DNA of 64,000 bases from an uncultured Opitutia bacterium (GCA_903862955.1 CAIPAH010000013.1:62001-126000); one strand, 5' to 3'; shown: positions 1 through 8,715, counted from the first letter of the stretch. Numbers and translations: made by a program. The notes: generated by a model not told the origin, from the letters alone.

Positions 1-1
1 C

Positions 2-235
2 GCGAAGGCTGCGCTGTTTGCAGCGCTGCGCAACGGACGCCTGGCCGGCGCGGGACTGGATGTAGTCGAAGACGAGCCGCTCAAGACGGCAGAGGAGGCG
101 GCGACGCCGAACCTGATCGTCACGTGCCATGCCGCCTTCTGCAGTGTGGAATCGAAGCAGGAGATGCGCCGCAGCTCCGCCCGCATCGCGCGCACGGCGG
201 TCCTCGGCGAGGCGTTGTACAACGTGGTGAATTGA
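2..235 (+). CDS. D-2-hydroxyacid dehydrogenase, C-terminal part (partial)
   Basis: The last 77 codons of a gene entering from the left edge. The translation has the end of the NAD-binding domain of the D-isomer 2-hydroxyacid dehydrogenase family (phosphoglycerate, glyoxylate and similar dehydrogenases): AALRNGRLAGAGLDVVEDEP, then TPNLIVTCHAAF. In the family the His of the 'TPH.A' segment is catalytic; here it appears as TCHAAF. The final helices are present, so the C-terminus is intact. The substrate cannot be told from this fragment. The stop is followed by about 190 bases without a convincing gene. Confidence 0.85.
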   Translation, partial: AKAALFAALRNGRLAGAGLDVVEDEPLKTAEEAATPNLIVTCHAAFCSVESKQEMRRSSARIARTAVLGEALYNVVN

Positions 236-427
236 GGGTCGCGAGCGAAGCGGGAGAAAAGTGACGAGGGGCGCCAGGCAATGGCTTTCCCTGCAACTCC
301 GGTCGCTCCGGTGGCTCGACCGGGGCGAAGTGGGGTTGAAAGCGACGGCGAGGGCGCGGAGCACGACGGATTTCGACGCGGAAAAACCGCTGTCAAACGG
401 TCGGCGGCTGCGCCAACGTTCCCGGCC

Positions 428-865
428 ATGCGCATCGCGGTTTTTTCGGACACCCACGACCGGTATCCGCCTGGGTTGCCGGAGCGGATGCGGGGCGCGG
501 ATGAAATCTGGCACCTCGGGGACGTCTGCGCGCCGGAAGTGCTCGACGCGTTTATGCAGCTCGGGCCGCCGCTGGTTGTGCTGCAGGGCAACTGCGACCT
601 GGAGGAGAGCTGGCCGCTGACGCTCGAGCTGGAGCGCGAGGGCGTGAAGTTTTACCTGACGCACATCCCGCCGTCGTCGGTGCCGCGGGGCACGCAGGCG
701 GTGCTGCACGGGCACACGCATGTGCCCCGCGACGAGACGATCCTGGGCGTGAGGTGGTTGAATCCCGGCTGTATCACGCGGCCCCGCGGTGACCTGCCGC
801 CGAGTTTCGCGTGGCTCACGGTGGCCGGCGGGCAGTTGACGAGCTGGGAACTCGTGCGAGTCTGA
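428..865 (+). CDS. YfcE/MJ0936-type metallophosphoesterase
   Basis: A 145-residue cytoplasmic phosphodiesterase of the calcineurin-like superfamily. Metal-binding motifs appear in family order: SDTHD near residue 7, HLGDV near 31, GNCD near 58, a THIPP histidine near 79 and LHGHTH near 92. The length is close to the usual 150-180. The frame is open upstream to 281, but those 49 residues look like translated non-coding sequence and the conserved fold starts exactly at MRIAVFSDTHD, so the ATG at 428 is preferred. The physiological substrate is unknown; characterised relatives hydrolyse model phosphodiesters with Mn or Ni. Confidence 0.88.
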   Translation: MRIAVFSDTHDRYPPGLPERMRGADEIWHLGDVCAPEVLDAFMQLGPPLVVLQGNCDLEESWPLTLELEREGVKFYLTHIPPSSVPRGTQAVLHGHTHVPRDETILGVRWLNPGCITRPRGDLPPSFAWLTVAGGQLTSWELVRV

Positions 866-890
866 AAGAGAAATGGGCGCTTGTTTTGAA

Positions 891-909
891 GCCGGAAGCC
901 AGGAAGCCA
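891..909. repeat. Family B repeat arm (gccggaagccaggaagcca)
   Basis: A single arm of the repeat seen as full inverted repeats at 23032-23090 and 53530-53625, and in a variant at 39190-39270. It lies in the gap between the phosphoesterase and the YgjP-like gene. No matching opposite arm is obvious here, so this is a half element. Confidence 0.7.
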
Positions 910-981
910 TGAATCGGAGGACGACTCTTCCCGGGCGGTTTTTTGGTTCGCGTTCATTCGCGGTTTTGCCGCTGCTGCGCG

Positions 982-1764
982 ATGAGTGAGCAACAGGAGG
1001 ATCTGTTTGGCGTGTTTGCCCCGGAAGCGGGGGTGCACCGTGCGCCGCCGGAAGGCGGCGTGGTGTTTGAGCGGAGTCCGCGGGCGCGGAATTACCGGCT
1101 GACGCTGCGGCGCGATGGCACGGCGGTGGCAGTGATCCCGGCGCGGGGCTCGGTGCGCGAGGCGGAGCGGTTTGTGGCGCAGCATCGCGACTGGCTGGAC
1201 CGCGCCCGGGCCCGCCACGCGAAGCGGCCGCGGGGCGCGGAGGTGTGGGCGATCGGGACTCGCGTGATGTGGCGGGGGGAGATGACGGAGATCAGGCCCG
1301 CCCTTCTTCGCCAAGGCTTCGAAGGGCAGGCGACCTCCCTGCTGGCGGTGCCGCATGAAACCCGTCCGCAGGTTTGCCTGGCGGCGGACGTGTTTCGCGT
1401 GCCGGCGCTGGAGGGGGATTTGCGGCCGACGCTCGAGGCGCATTTTGCGCGGAGAGGGAAGATCGAGTTGCCCGCACGCACGTGGGAACTCTCGGCGATC
1501 ACGGGCGTGGACGTGAAGCAGGTGACGGTGCGCAACCAGCGGTCGCGCTGGGGCTCGTGCTCGGCGAACGGGACGATCTCGCTCAACTGGCGGCTGGTGC
1601 AGACGCCGGAGTCCGTGCGGGACTACATCATTTATCACGAGCTGATGCATCTCCGGGAGATGAACCACTCGGCGCGGTTCTGGGCGCGGGTGGAGGAAGT
1701 CTGCCCGGGCTGGCGCGAGGCGGAACACTGGATCAAGCGCAACGGGAGTTTGCTGGGGTTGTGA
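982..1764 (+). CDS. YgjP-like (DUF45) metallopeptidase
   Basis: A 260-residue protein of the YgjP/DUF45 zinc-dependent metallopeptidase family (Pfam YgjP-like). The zincin motif HELMH is at residues 219-223, followed by the family-typical NHSARFW with the third metal ligand. The upstream segment TVRNQRSRWGSCSANGTI carries the conserved 'RWGSC' block of this family. The frame extends back to 943, but the ATG at 982 gives MSEQQEDLFG and avoids a low-complexity leader. Members are cytoplasmic and often sit near restriction systems or stand alone; here no partner is apparent and the role is unknown. Confidence 0.88.
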   Translation: MSEQQEDLFGVFAPEAGVHRAPPEGGVVFERSPRARNYRLTLRRDGTAVAVIPARGSVREAERFVAQHRDWLDRARARHAKRPRGAEVWAIGTRVMWRGEMTEIRPALLRQGFEGQATSLLAVPHETRPQVCLAADVFRVPALEGDLRPTLEAHFARRGKIELPARTWELSAITGVDVKQVTVRNQRSRWGSCSANGTISLNWRLVQTPESVRDYIIYHELMHLREMNHSARFWARVEEVCPGWREAEHWIKRNGSLLGL

Positions 1765-1770
1765 GATTTT

Positions 1771-1877
1771 TGCCCGCGAATCCCACGAATAGACGCGAAT
1801 TTTGAAGAGAAACGCCCCACCTCCGAGACGCTGATTCCGACTTTTTCATTCGCGTTGATTCGCGTTATTCGCGGGCA
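1771..1877. repeat. Family E long inverted repeat (tgcccgcgaat...attcgcgggca)
   Basis: The left arm begins tgcccgcgaatcccacgaat and continues with cgcgaat-like units. The right arm ends cgcgttattcgcgggca. The arms are imperfect complements of roughly 30 bases enclosing about 40 bases, and together they fill nearly the whole gap between the YgjP-like gene and the GH20 gene. The arms are built from a degenerate unit of about 9-10 bases (cgcgaat / cacgaat). Confidence 0.8.
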
Positions 1878-1903
1878 ACTGAATTGATTTACCCCACTCA
1901 CCC

Positions 1904-3499
1904 ATGACTCCATCGCCGACCATCATCCCGATTCCTGTCTCGTGCCGCTTCACCGGGGGCGCGCCCTTTCCGCTCACGGCGAAGACCGTGATCGCGACCG
2001 GGGGCGACCCGACATTGGCGGGAACGGCGGCACAGCTGGCGAAATTGCTGGATGTGCGCGTGGCCGAGACGGCGCAGGCGGGTGGGAATGTCATTTCGCT
2101 GGTCGTTGACTCCACGCTCACGGGCCGGCTCGGACCGGAGGGCTATACGCTGACGGTGACGGCCAGTGGCGTGGAGATTCGCGGCGGTGGCGCGGCGGGG
2201 GTGTTTTATGGGACGCAGTCGCTGCGACAGCTGTTGCCGCCGGACATCGAGCGTTTTGGCCGGCGCGCGGATGGCGGCGGGCTCACGGTGGCGGCGCTGG
2301 AGATCGAGGATCGCCCGCGTTTCACGTGGCGCGGCTCACTGCTCGACGTCAGTCGGCATTTCTCCCCGGTGGCGGAGGTCAAGAAATACATCGCGACGCT
2401 CGCGTTGCACAAACTGAACGTCTTCCAGTGGCACCTCGTGGACGACCAGGGCTGGCGGATTCAGATCAAGAAATATCCGCGGCTCACGAGCGTCGGCGCG
2501 TGGCGCGAGACGACGATCCGCGTGGGCAACGAAGGCGAATACGACGGCGTTCCGCACGGCGGCTTCTACACGCAGGATGAAATCCGCGAGGTGGTGGCGT
2601 TTGCGGCGGAACGGTTTGTCACCGTCGTGCCCGAAATCGAACTGCCGGGTCACAGCTCGGCGGCACTGGCGGCCTATCCCAAGCTCGGCAACACCGACGC
2701 GCCGGGTTACGCGCCGAAGGTGCAGTCCAAGTGGGCGATTTTCCCCGAAACCTACTCGCCGAAGCCGGAAACGCTGGCCTTCCTCGACGACGTTTTGACC
2801 GAGGTGCTCGGGCTGTTTCCCAGCACGTTCATCCACATCGGCGGCGACGAGGCGATGAAGCAGCAATGGGAGTCGTCGCCCACGGCCCGCGCGGTCATGG
2901 CGGAGAACAGGCTGAAGGACGGGCATGAGCTGCAAAGCTGGTTCATCCGTCGCACGGAGAATTTTCTCGCGCAGCGCGGGCGGCGGCTTATCGGCTGGGA
3001 TGAAATCCAGGAAGGCGGCCTCGCGCCGGGCGCGGCGATGATGGCGTGGCGGGACGTGAAATGGGCGATCGAGGCGGCGCGGCTGGGGCACGACGTCGTG
3101 ATGGCGCCGACGTCGCACACATATTTCGACTACACCGAAGGCACGGCCGAGGAGGAAGGCGGCACGATCGGGGCGCAGACGACGCTGGAGAAAGTTTACT
3201 CGTTCGACCCAACCGCGGGAGTTGAGCCAATGCATCATGCCCGGGTGCTCGGGGCGCAGGGCCAGCTCTGGCGCGAGCGGATGCCGAGCCTGGCCGTGGT
3301 GGAGTTCCGGGCGTTTCCCCGGCTCAGCGCGCTCGCGGAAGTGGTCTGGTCGCCGCTGGAGCGGAAGAATTTCGACGACTTCCGGGTGCGGCTGCGCGTC
3401 CTGCTCGCGCGGTTCGACCGGTTGGGCGTCAATTACCGGCGTCCGCGGGACAGTACGACACCGCCCGCGAACCCGATGTCACCGCCGCACGGGACCTAA
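1904..3499 (+). CDS. Beta-N-acetylhexosaminidase, GH20
   Basis: A 531-residue glycoside hydrolase family 20 enzyme that removes terminal beta-linked GlcNAc/GalNAc by substrate-assisted catalysis. Residues about 1-135 form the GH20b-like domain (GPEGYTLTV, GVFYGTQSLRQLL). The TIM barrel follows with DVSRHF, KLNVFQWHLVDDQGWR, ELPGHSSAALAAYP and the catalytic Asp-Glu pair in HIGGDEA (D315, E316). WDEIQEGGL and the WSPLERK tail complete the fold. No signal peptide is visible, so a cytoplasmic enzyme acting on imported oligosaccharides is likely. The start ATG follows a C-rich stretch (accccactcaccc) with no Shine-Dalgarno match. Its GlcNAc product would suit the nagB-nagA pair at 53.7-55.8 kb. 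Confidence 0.95.
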   Translation: MTPSPTIIPIPVSCRFTGGAPFPLTAKTVIATGGDPTLAGTAAQLAKLLDVRVAETAQAGGNVISLVVDSTLTGRLGPEGYTLTVTASGVEIRGGGAAGVFYGTQSLRQLLPPDIERFGRRADGGGLTVAALEIEDRPRFTWRGSLLDVSRHFSPVAEVKKYIATLALHKLNVFQWHLVDDQGWRIQIKKYPRLTSVGAWRETTIRVGNEGEYDGVPHGGFYTQDEIREVVAFAAERFVTVVPEIELPGHSSAALAAYPKLGNTDAPGYAPKVQSKWAIFPETYSPKPETLAFLDDVLTEVLGLFPSTFIHIGGDEAMKQQWESSPTARAVMAENRLKDGHELQSWFIRRTENFLAQRGRRLIGWDEIQEGGLAPGAAMMAWRDVKWAIEAARLGHDVVMAPTSHTYFDYTEGTAEEEGGTIGAQTTLEKVYSFDPTAGVEPMHHARVLGAQGQLWRERMPSLAVVEFRAFPRLSALAEVVWSPLERKNFDDFRVRLRVLLARFDRLGVNYRRPRDSTTPPANPMSPPHGT

Positions 3500-3564
3500 A
3501 CTGACGGGTCCGCTGGAGAATTTTCCGGGAGCAAGTGCGGTATTGGCAGGTCGTAAGTCCTGCC

Positions 3565-3792
3565 GTGCCTCATCGCAAAAAACTTTCTGAGCCTCGCCCG
3601 TCCCGGGGCAAGGGCGGCGCGTTCGCCGCCAAGAAGGCCCGGCTGGTGCGGCGCGTGGCGCGCGGGGCACTGTTCGCGGTGGGGTTGACGGCGTTGCAGT
3701 ATTTCGGCGAGGACTTCGCCCTGGAGCGGCGGCTGTTTGACCACCGGGTGGTGGATAACCTGCAGGCGCCGCTGACCCATTACCACGAGTAG
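3565..3792 (+). CDS. Small hypothetical protein
   Basis: A 75-residue frame from a GTG; an in-frame ATG at 3535 would add 10 residues. It has a basic N-terminal half (PHRKKLSEPRPSRGKGG), a short hydrophobic stretch (GALFAVGLTALQYF) and an acidic-basic tail (FDHRVVDNLQAPLTHYHE). Its composition is more protein-like than the opposite-strand frames over the same bases. It ends three bases before the convergent FKBP gene. I do not recognise the family. It could be a real small membrane-associated protein or a chance frame in GC-rich DNA. Confidence 0.4.
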   Translation: MPHRKKLSEPRPSRGKGGAFAAKKARLVRRVARGALFAVGLTALQYFGEDFALERRLFDHRVVDNLQAPLTHYHE

Positions 3793-3795
3793 CGC

Positions 3796-4329
3796 TCAGC
3801 GAAAATCGACCAGCTCGACATCGAACACCAGCGTGGCCCGCGGCGGGATGGTGGGCGGATTGCCGGCGATGCCGTAGGCCAGCCAATACGGGATGATGAG
3901 CGTGCGTTTCTCGCCCTTCTTCATGGTGAGAAACGCCTCGTCCCAACCCGGGATGACCGCGCCGGTTCCGAGGCGGAAAGTGTAGGGTGCGCCGCGCTGG
4001 TAACTGCTGTCGAAGCGGGTGCCATTGAGCAGGCGGCCGTCGTAGTTGACGATCGCTTCCTGGCCGATGCTGGGCGACGCGGTGCCGGTGCCGGGGTTGC
4101 GGACGACGTAGAGCAGCCCGGACCGCAGGCTGTGCGCGTTGGCGAATTGCTGGCGGATCACGGTGGCGTCGGCCTCGCTCAACTGCGGGGCTTCCTCGGC
4201 CATGGCCTCGCGCATGGCGCTGTTGATGGGCCGGCCGGGGTCTTTGCGGGCCAACATCCCGGAGCGCACGACGAGCGCGAGGGTCAGCAGCACGACGCCG
4301 AGCAGGAAGAGATAGAGGGTGTTGCGCAT
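3796..4329 (-). CDS. FKBP-type peptidyl-prolyl cis-trans isomerase
   Basis: A 177-residue protein with an N-terminal membrane anchor or uncleaved signal (LYLFLLGVVLLTLALVV) and one FKBP domain at about 75-177. Family hallmarks are visible: VNYDGRLLNGTRFDSSY, FRLGTGAVIPGWDEAF, MKKGEKRTLIIPYWLAYG, IPPRATLVFDVELVDF. It probably catalyses proline isomerisation of secreted proteins at the outer face of the membrane. It converges with the small gene ending at 3792 and is transcribed in the same direction as the NTF2-like gene to its right. Confidence 0.93.
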   Translation of the reverse strand: MRNTLYLFLLGVVLLTLALVVRSGMLARKDPGRPINSAMREAMAEEAPQLSEADATVIRQQFANAHSLRSGLLYVVRNPGTGTASPSIGQEAIVNYDGRLLNGTRFDSSYQRGAPYTFRLGTGAVIPGWDEAFLTMKKGEKRTLIIPYWLAYGIAGNPPTIPPRATLVFDVELVDFR

Positions 4330-4380
4330 GGCGGGGAAGCCAGCATGGCCTTTCGCTTGGCCGGCGCAAGCGCGCCCGGA

Positions 4381-4842
4381 TCAGGGCGTCGCGACCGACG
4401 TGTGGTCCGCAAAAATCCTCCAGCCGGCCGGGGTGCGGCGGACGAGCAGCGTGAAAAGCCCGTGCGGTGTGTCCGACGCGCGCGTGAGCTGCCAGTGACC
4501 GAAGACAAGCGCGGCGTCGGGGGAAAGCTCCGTGACGGTGAGTTCGATGAACGCGAGCGAGCCCATGGCCGCGCGGTCGGGATAGCGGTGCTTGTAGCGT
4601 TCGAGCGTGGCCTTCCAGCCGTAGGTGACGTTGCCGCCCGACGCGAAACGCAGGTCATCCACCTGCGCGTAGGTCTGCATGAACGCGTCGATGTCACCGC
4701 GATTCCACGCGGCGGCCTGGGTTTGCAGGATCTGGAGGATCTGCGGGGCGGCGGTGGGGGCCGCCGGAGCGGCGGCGGAACGGCCGGCCAAGAACAGCGC
4801 GAGGACGACGAAAACGACGCGAGGCAGGGGAAAACCACTCAT
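4381..4842 (-). CDS. Secreted NTF2/SnoaL-like (DUF4440-type) protein
   Basis: A 153-residue protein with a signal peptide (MSGFPLPRVVFVVLALFLAG, Ala-rich cleavage region). One NTF2-like domain follows: ILQTQAAAWNRGDIDAFMQTY near the start and a tail with GWRIFADHTSV, the typical DUF4440 ending. The conserved 'AWNRGD...F' helix defines the cone-shaped fold. Such proteins are often ketosteroid-isomerase-like in fold but usually have no assigned reaction. The start at 4842 is chosen because it directly precedes the signal peptide; the frame is open 135 bases further upstream. Confidence 0.85.
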   Translation of the reverse strand: MSGFPLPRVVFVVLALFLAGRSAAAPAAPTAAPQILQILQTQAAAWNRGDIDAFMQTYAQVDDLRFASGGNVTYGWKATLERYKHRYPDRAAMGSLAFIELTVTELSPDAALVFGHWQLTRASDTPHGLFTLLVRRTPAGWRIFADHTSVATP

Positions 4843-4882
4843 GCCCGGACAGCGAAACAGGAAACCCGCGGACGGCGAGCCG

Positions 4883-5230
4883 TCAGAGTCCGTAGGTGAT
4901 GGTCCGGGCGCTGCCGACACCGGTGACCGTGATCGGAACGCCGGCAGTATACATGTCCGGATAGTGTTCCTGCGCAACTGTATCCAAATTTTTCACGTAG
5001 TTTGTGATGCCCACGAGGCGGCTGAGGGAGACGGTCGATTTGCCGTATTCCATCATGTACTGGTCGACCGCGGCAGCGAGTTGCCGGGCGTTGCTCAGGA
5101 CGGCCTTGTCCTGGGATGAACTCCGGATCTTCTGGAAACCGGGAATCGCCAGGGCCGCCAGCATGCCGATGATGACCACGACGATCATGATTTCGACTAG
5201 CGTGAAGCCAGTGGAGTGGCGGGATTTCAT
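4883..5230 (-). CDS. Type IV pilin-like / type II secretion pseudopilin
   Basis: A 115-residue prepilin. The leader MKSRHSTG is followed by the prepilin peptidase site G8|F9 and the mature N-terminus FTLVEIMIVVVIIGMLAALA, with the conserved Glu at mature position 5. The globular part is short (NARQLAAAVDQYMMEYGKS and a C-terminal TGVGSARTITYGL). Verrucomicrobial and planctomycete genomes carry many stand-alone genes of this type. No secretion ATPase or other pilus gene is adjacent, so its assembly machinery must be elsewhere. An ATG ten codons upstream (5260) is less likely because it would lengthen the leader. Confidence 0.92.
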   Translation of the reverse strand: MKSRHSTGFTLVEIMIVVVIIGMLAALAIPGFQKIRSSSQDKAVLSNARQLAAAVDQYMMEYGKSTVSLSRLVGITNYVKNLDTVAQEHYPDMYTAGVPITVTGVGSARTITYGL

Positions 5231-5392
5231 CGGGGTTCGGGAAAAGGGTTTCGCGCGCAATCAGTCAGACTTGCCGGGGGAAGGCCCGTCAAATTTTTTG
5301 CGTGCGTAATACTACGCAGTCCAGCCGGAACTCACGGCGGATGCAACTGATAAGCAAACGTCTGGGCGGTAGGAAAGGGGCGGTCGGGTGGG

Positions 5393-6721
5393 TCATTTGT
5401 GGAGCAGGTCCAAGGCAGCGGCGGCCATCGCCGTTACCCCGGTTTTGATGGCCGGTTCGGGAACGGGGGCGAACTTGGCGGAGTGCAGTGACGGGAGCGG
5501 GGTGCCGTTGCGCTCGGCTGCGGCGATCGTTTCCGGGGCGAGCGCTCCGAGGCGGAACATGCAGACGGGGATGTGATCGACGGTCCGGCTGTATTCGCTG
5601 AAGTCCTCGGAGACCATCGAGGGCTGGAACGTCTGGACGCGGCTCTCGCCGAGCCAGGCGACAAAGTCGGCGCGCAGCCGGCGGGTGAGGGCGGGGTCGT
5701 TGTAAACCGAGGTGGCGCCCTCGGCGGCGTTGACGGAAATCTCGGGCATGAGCTCGTCGGGCAGTCCGGTGGCGATCGCCTCGCCGCGGCAGATGCGGCG
5801 GATCGAGCTGATCAGGTGGGCGCGGACGTCGTCGGAGTAGGAGCGCAGCGTGAGTTCCAGTTTCACCTCGTTGGGGATGATGTTGGGCTTCGTGCCGCCG
5901 TGGATGGAGCCGACCGTGATGACGGCGGGATCGGTGGCGCGCAGCTCGCGGCTGACGATGGTCTGGAGCGAGAGAATGATGCGGGCGGCGAGCACGATGG
6001 GATCGCGGCCCTTGTAGGGCATGGCGCCGTGGCCGCCGATGCCGTGGACCGTGATGGTCATGGTGTCGACGTTGGCGTGGCTGAAGCCCTCGATGGTGGC
6101 GACCGAGCCGGCGGGAATCTCGGACTCGTCGTGCAGGGCGATGACAAAGTCGGGGCGGGGAAATTTCGTGAACAAACCTGCGCTCAACATCGCGCGCGCG
6201 CCGATGACGCGTTCCTCGGCGGGCTGGCCGATCATGATGAGCGTGCCGTGCCACTTGTCGCGCAGGCCGGCGAGCAGCCGGGCGGTGCCGGTGAAGACGG
6301 TCATGTGCAGGTCGTGGCCGCAGGCGTGCATGACGGGCACGTCGTGGCCGGAAAGGTCGGTGACGCGCACTTTGCTGGCGTAGGGCAGGCCGGTTTCCTC
6401 GGCGACGGGCAGGGCGTCGAGCTCGGTGCGGATCATCAACGTCGGGCCGCTCCCGTTTTTGAGCACGCCCACCACGCCGGTGCCGCCGAAGTGTTCTGTC
6501 ACCGCGAAGCCAGCCGCGCGAAGTTCGGCGGCGATGCGGGCGGCAGTGTGTTCCTCCATCAGCGAAAGCTCCGGGTGACGGTGCAGGTCTTGGTAGAGCG
6601 CATTGAGCGATGCGTAATCGGCGTCGATTTTGCCGGCCACGACCTCGTGCAGGCCGGCGGCGGGCGCGGCGTGGAGGGCAGGAACGAGCAGGGCCAGGAG
6701 GAGCGCGGAGAATTTCTTCAT
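5393..6721 (-). CDS. M20 family amidohydrolase / metallopeptidase, secreted
   Basis: A 442-residue M20D-type amidohydrolase with a signal peptide (KKFSALLLALLVPALHAAP), so it probably acts in the periplasm. Metal ligands are in the family motifs MHACGHDLHM (C134, H136, D137) and QPAEE (E169, E170). GGHGAMPYKGRDPI and the dimerisation domain follow, and PSMVSEDFSEYSR carries the late conserved motif. Relatives hydrolyse N-acyl amino acids, hippurate or aminobenzoyl-glutamate; the substrate is not predictable here. Five bases separate its start from the stop of the cyclophilin gene, so the two are probably co-transcribed. Confidence 0.94.
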   Translation of the reverse strand: MKKFSALLLALLVPALHAAPAAGLHEVVAGKIDADYASLNALYQDLHRHPELSLMEEHTAARIAAELRAAGFAVTEHFGGTGVVGVLKNGSGPTLMIRTELDALPVAEETGLPYASKVRVTDLSGHDVPVMHACGHDLHMTVFTGTARLLAGLRDKWHGTLIMIGQPAEERVIGARAMLSAGLFTKFPRPDFVIALHDESEIPAGSVATIEGFSHANVDTMTITVHGIGGHGAMPYKGRDPIVLAARIILSLQTIVSRELRATDPAVITVGSIHGGTKPNIIPNEVKLELTLRSYSDDVRAHLISSIRRICRGEAIATGLPDELMPEISVNAAEGATSVYNDPALTRRLRADFVAWLGESRVQTFQPSMVSEDFSEYSRTVDHIPVCMFRLGALAPETIAAAERNGTPLPSLHSAKFAPVPEPAIKTGVTAMAAAALDLLHK

Positions 6722-6725
6722 GGAA

Positions 6726-7859
6726 TCAAAGCGTGGGTTCGAATTTCGTGATCAGGCCGTCGAGCACGGCATCGACCTGGTATTTGATCTTCTGGCCGTT
6801 GGTGAGCGGCTTGTCGGGCGCGGCGGTCTTGGCGGCGTCGGCGGTGTATTGGTCGCCCAGGGTTTTGGCGGCGGCCAGAAAATCCTGCTTCGCGTGGTGG
6901 AGTGCGCCGTCCTTCATCATTTCCTGCAGCGTGCCGGGATGGCCGACGAACCGCGCGAGCTGGGCGTCGCCGATCCACAGTCCCCATTTGCCGATGTCCA
7001 CGAAGTAGACCGCGAGCACGGACGCCGGGGGCAGTTTGAGTTGTTTCGCCAGGCTCTGCGCCTGGCTGCCGGGACGCTGGTCGGGTTTCTCCGGCGTGAA
7101 CTTGGAAAACACGCGGGCGTAAATCTGCGTGCCGGTGGCTCGCTCGTAGTTCGCGAGCTTGAATTGGAACGCGCGGGCGCGGGGCGGCTCGGTGGGCAGG
7201 AGTTGTTCGGGATCGTCGAAAAGTGGGACAACCGCGCGCCTGGCCGCGGCGGCGAGCCGGTCGAACGAGGCCTGGTCGGCGTGGAAGCCCGTGGCGGCGG
7301 GGCCGATGCGGCGGATGTTCACCGCGGTCATGACGTCGTTTTGCTGGATCAACGGCAGCACCTCGAGCCCGCGCACGACGCGGCCAAACACGCTATGCAG
7401 GTAATTGAGCCGGTTGACCTCGCGCAGCGTGATGAAGAACTGCGAGCCGTTCGTGTCGGGGCCGCTGTTGGCCATCGAGAGCATGCCGGCGGCATCGTGG
7501 TGCAGGCCCGGGACGAATTCGTCCGGGAAAGTGTAGCCGGGGTCGCCCTCGCCGGTACCGAGCGGGTCGCCGCCCTGGACGACGAAATTGGGCACGACGC
7601 GGTGGAACTTCAGGCCGTTGAAGAACGGCGTGCCCTTCCTCGGCCCGAGCGTGCCCTCGGCGAGGCCGACGAAGTTGGTCACGGTGAGCGGCGCACGTTG
7701 GTAGAATAACTCGGCGGTGATGACGCCGCGCGGCGTGACGATCTCGGCGTAGAGACCGTCGGGAAGTTTTTGGACGACGGTCGCCGGTGCGGGGGCGTCG
7801 GCGGCCGGGAGGTGGCCCGCCACGGCGAGCAGGCAGAGGAGCGTGATCAGGGGTCGCAT
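6726..7859 (-). CDS. Secreted cyclophilin-type peptidyl-prolyl isomerase with C-terminal extension
   Basis: A 377-residue protein. The signal peptide is MRPLITLLCLLAVAGHLPAA. The cyclophilin domain (about 30-200) has FHRVVPNFVVQGGDP, the YTFPDEF segment, AGMLSMANSGPDTNGSQFFI and LHSVFGRVV. About 180 further residues lie beyond the domain (PLFDDPEQLLPTEPP onward to GLITKFEPTL) with no recognised motif. The domain order fits a periplasmic foldase. The start at 7859 is chosen for the signal peptide; the frame is open for 12 more codons. It lies upstream of the M20 gene in the same transcription unit. Confidence 0.93.
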   Translation of the reverse strand: MRPLITLLCLLAVAGHLPAADAPAPATVVQKLPDGLYAEIVTPRGVITAELFYQRAPLTVTNFVGLAEGTLGPRKGTPFFNGLKFHRVVPNFVVQGGDPLGTGEGDPGYTFPDEFVPGLHHDAAGMLSMANSGPDTNGSQFFITLREVNRLNYLHSVFGRVVRGLEVLPLIQQNDVMTAVNIRRIGPAATGFHADQASFDRLAAAARRAVVPLFDDPEQLLPTEPPRARAFQFKLANYERATGTQIYARVFSKFTPEKPDQRPGSQAQSLAKQLKLPPASVLAVYFVDIGKWGLWIGDAQLARFVGHPGTLQEMMKDGALHHAKQDFLAAAKTLGDQYTADAAKTAAPDKPLTNGQKIKYQVDAVLDGLITKFEPTL

Positions 7860-7977
7860 GGTTCGGACGGTGAGTGAAACGGGTTGGTCCCACAACGAAA
7901 CTCGCGCTCCGTAACATCGGTGTCACGGGCGAAAATTCTGATTCCGGGCCGCCGCCGAATCTGCCACGTTGCGCCGC

Positions 7978-8715
7978 ATGAAACACCTTTTGCCCCGCTC
8001 GTGGTTGCTCCTGGCCTTGGTGACGCTGCCCCTCGCGCGCGGGGCGGAGACGCCGAACGACCGCAGCCTCCCGGCGGCGGCGGAGCATTTTCTGCATGCC
8101 GATGCGGTGGACTGGAAGGCGGTTCTGCCGCCCCCGCCGGCCAATGGCACGGTGCCGGCGCTGGCGGACGTCGAGACGGTGTTGCAAGTGCAGGCCAGCC
8201 GCACGGCGGCCGACGTCGCCTGGGCAAAGCTGATCGAGAAGGACGATGTCTACACCGACTTTGGCGGGATCCTCGGCGCGTGGTTTGAGCCGAAAAATCT
8301 GCCGGTGACGGCCACTTTCATCCGGCAGGTCACGGGTGACGTCCAGATGGTGAACAAGAAGGTGAAGGACCTGTATCCCCGCCCGCGGCCGTTCGCGATC
8401 GAGCCGACGGTGAAACCCGCGGTGAACCTGCCGACGAGCAATTCCTACCCGAGCGGGCATTCGCTGCGGGCGTATGTCTGGGCGGCGGTGTTGGGCGATG
8501 TTTTCCCGGACCGGCAGGTCGAGCTTTACCAGCAGGCGCATCACATCGCGTGGGGCCGGGTGCAGGGCGGGGTGCATTTCCCATCGGACACGATCGGCGG
8601 GCGGATAACGGCACAGGCCGTGGTCACGGAACTGCGCAAGAGCCCCGCGTATCGCGCCGCCGTGGAAGCATGCCGGGCCGAGGTCGCACCGTTCCTGGTG
8701 AAGAAGGCGGCGTGA
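7978..8715 (+). CDS. PAP2-family acid phosphatase, secreted
   Basis: A 245-residue protein with a signal peptide (LLPRSWLLLALVTLPLARG). The three PAP2 phosphatase motifs are present: KVKDLYPRPRPF (K...RP), SYPSGHS and RVQGGVHFPSD (R...H...D). Spacing and size match class A non-specific acid phosphatases (PhoN/PhoC-like), which act in the periplasm on phosphomonoesters. It is divergent from the cyclophilin gene and convergent with the LysM gene, with a REP-like hairpin in the convergent gap. Confidence 0.92.
   Translation: MKHLLPRSWLLLALVTLPLARGAETPNDRSLPAAAEHFLHADAVDWKAVLPPPPANGTVPALADVETVLQVQASRTAADVAWAKLIEKDDVYTDFGGILGAWFEPKNLPVTATFIRQVTGDVQMVNKKVKDLYPRPRPFAIEPTVKPAVNLPTSNSYPSGHSLRAYVWAAVLGDVFPDRQVELYQQAHHIAWGRVQGGVHFPSDTIGGRITAQAVVTELRKSPAYRAAVEACRAEVAPFLVKKAA

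Noticed and set aside
3479-4369. Long leftward frame overlapping the FKBP gene
   Set aside because: The FKBP domain lies in another frame at 3796-4329; this frame gives Arg/Pro-rich non-protein-like text.
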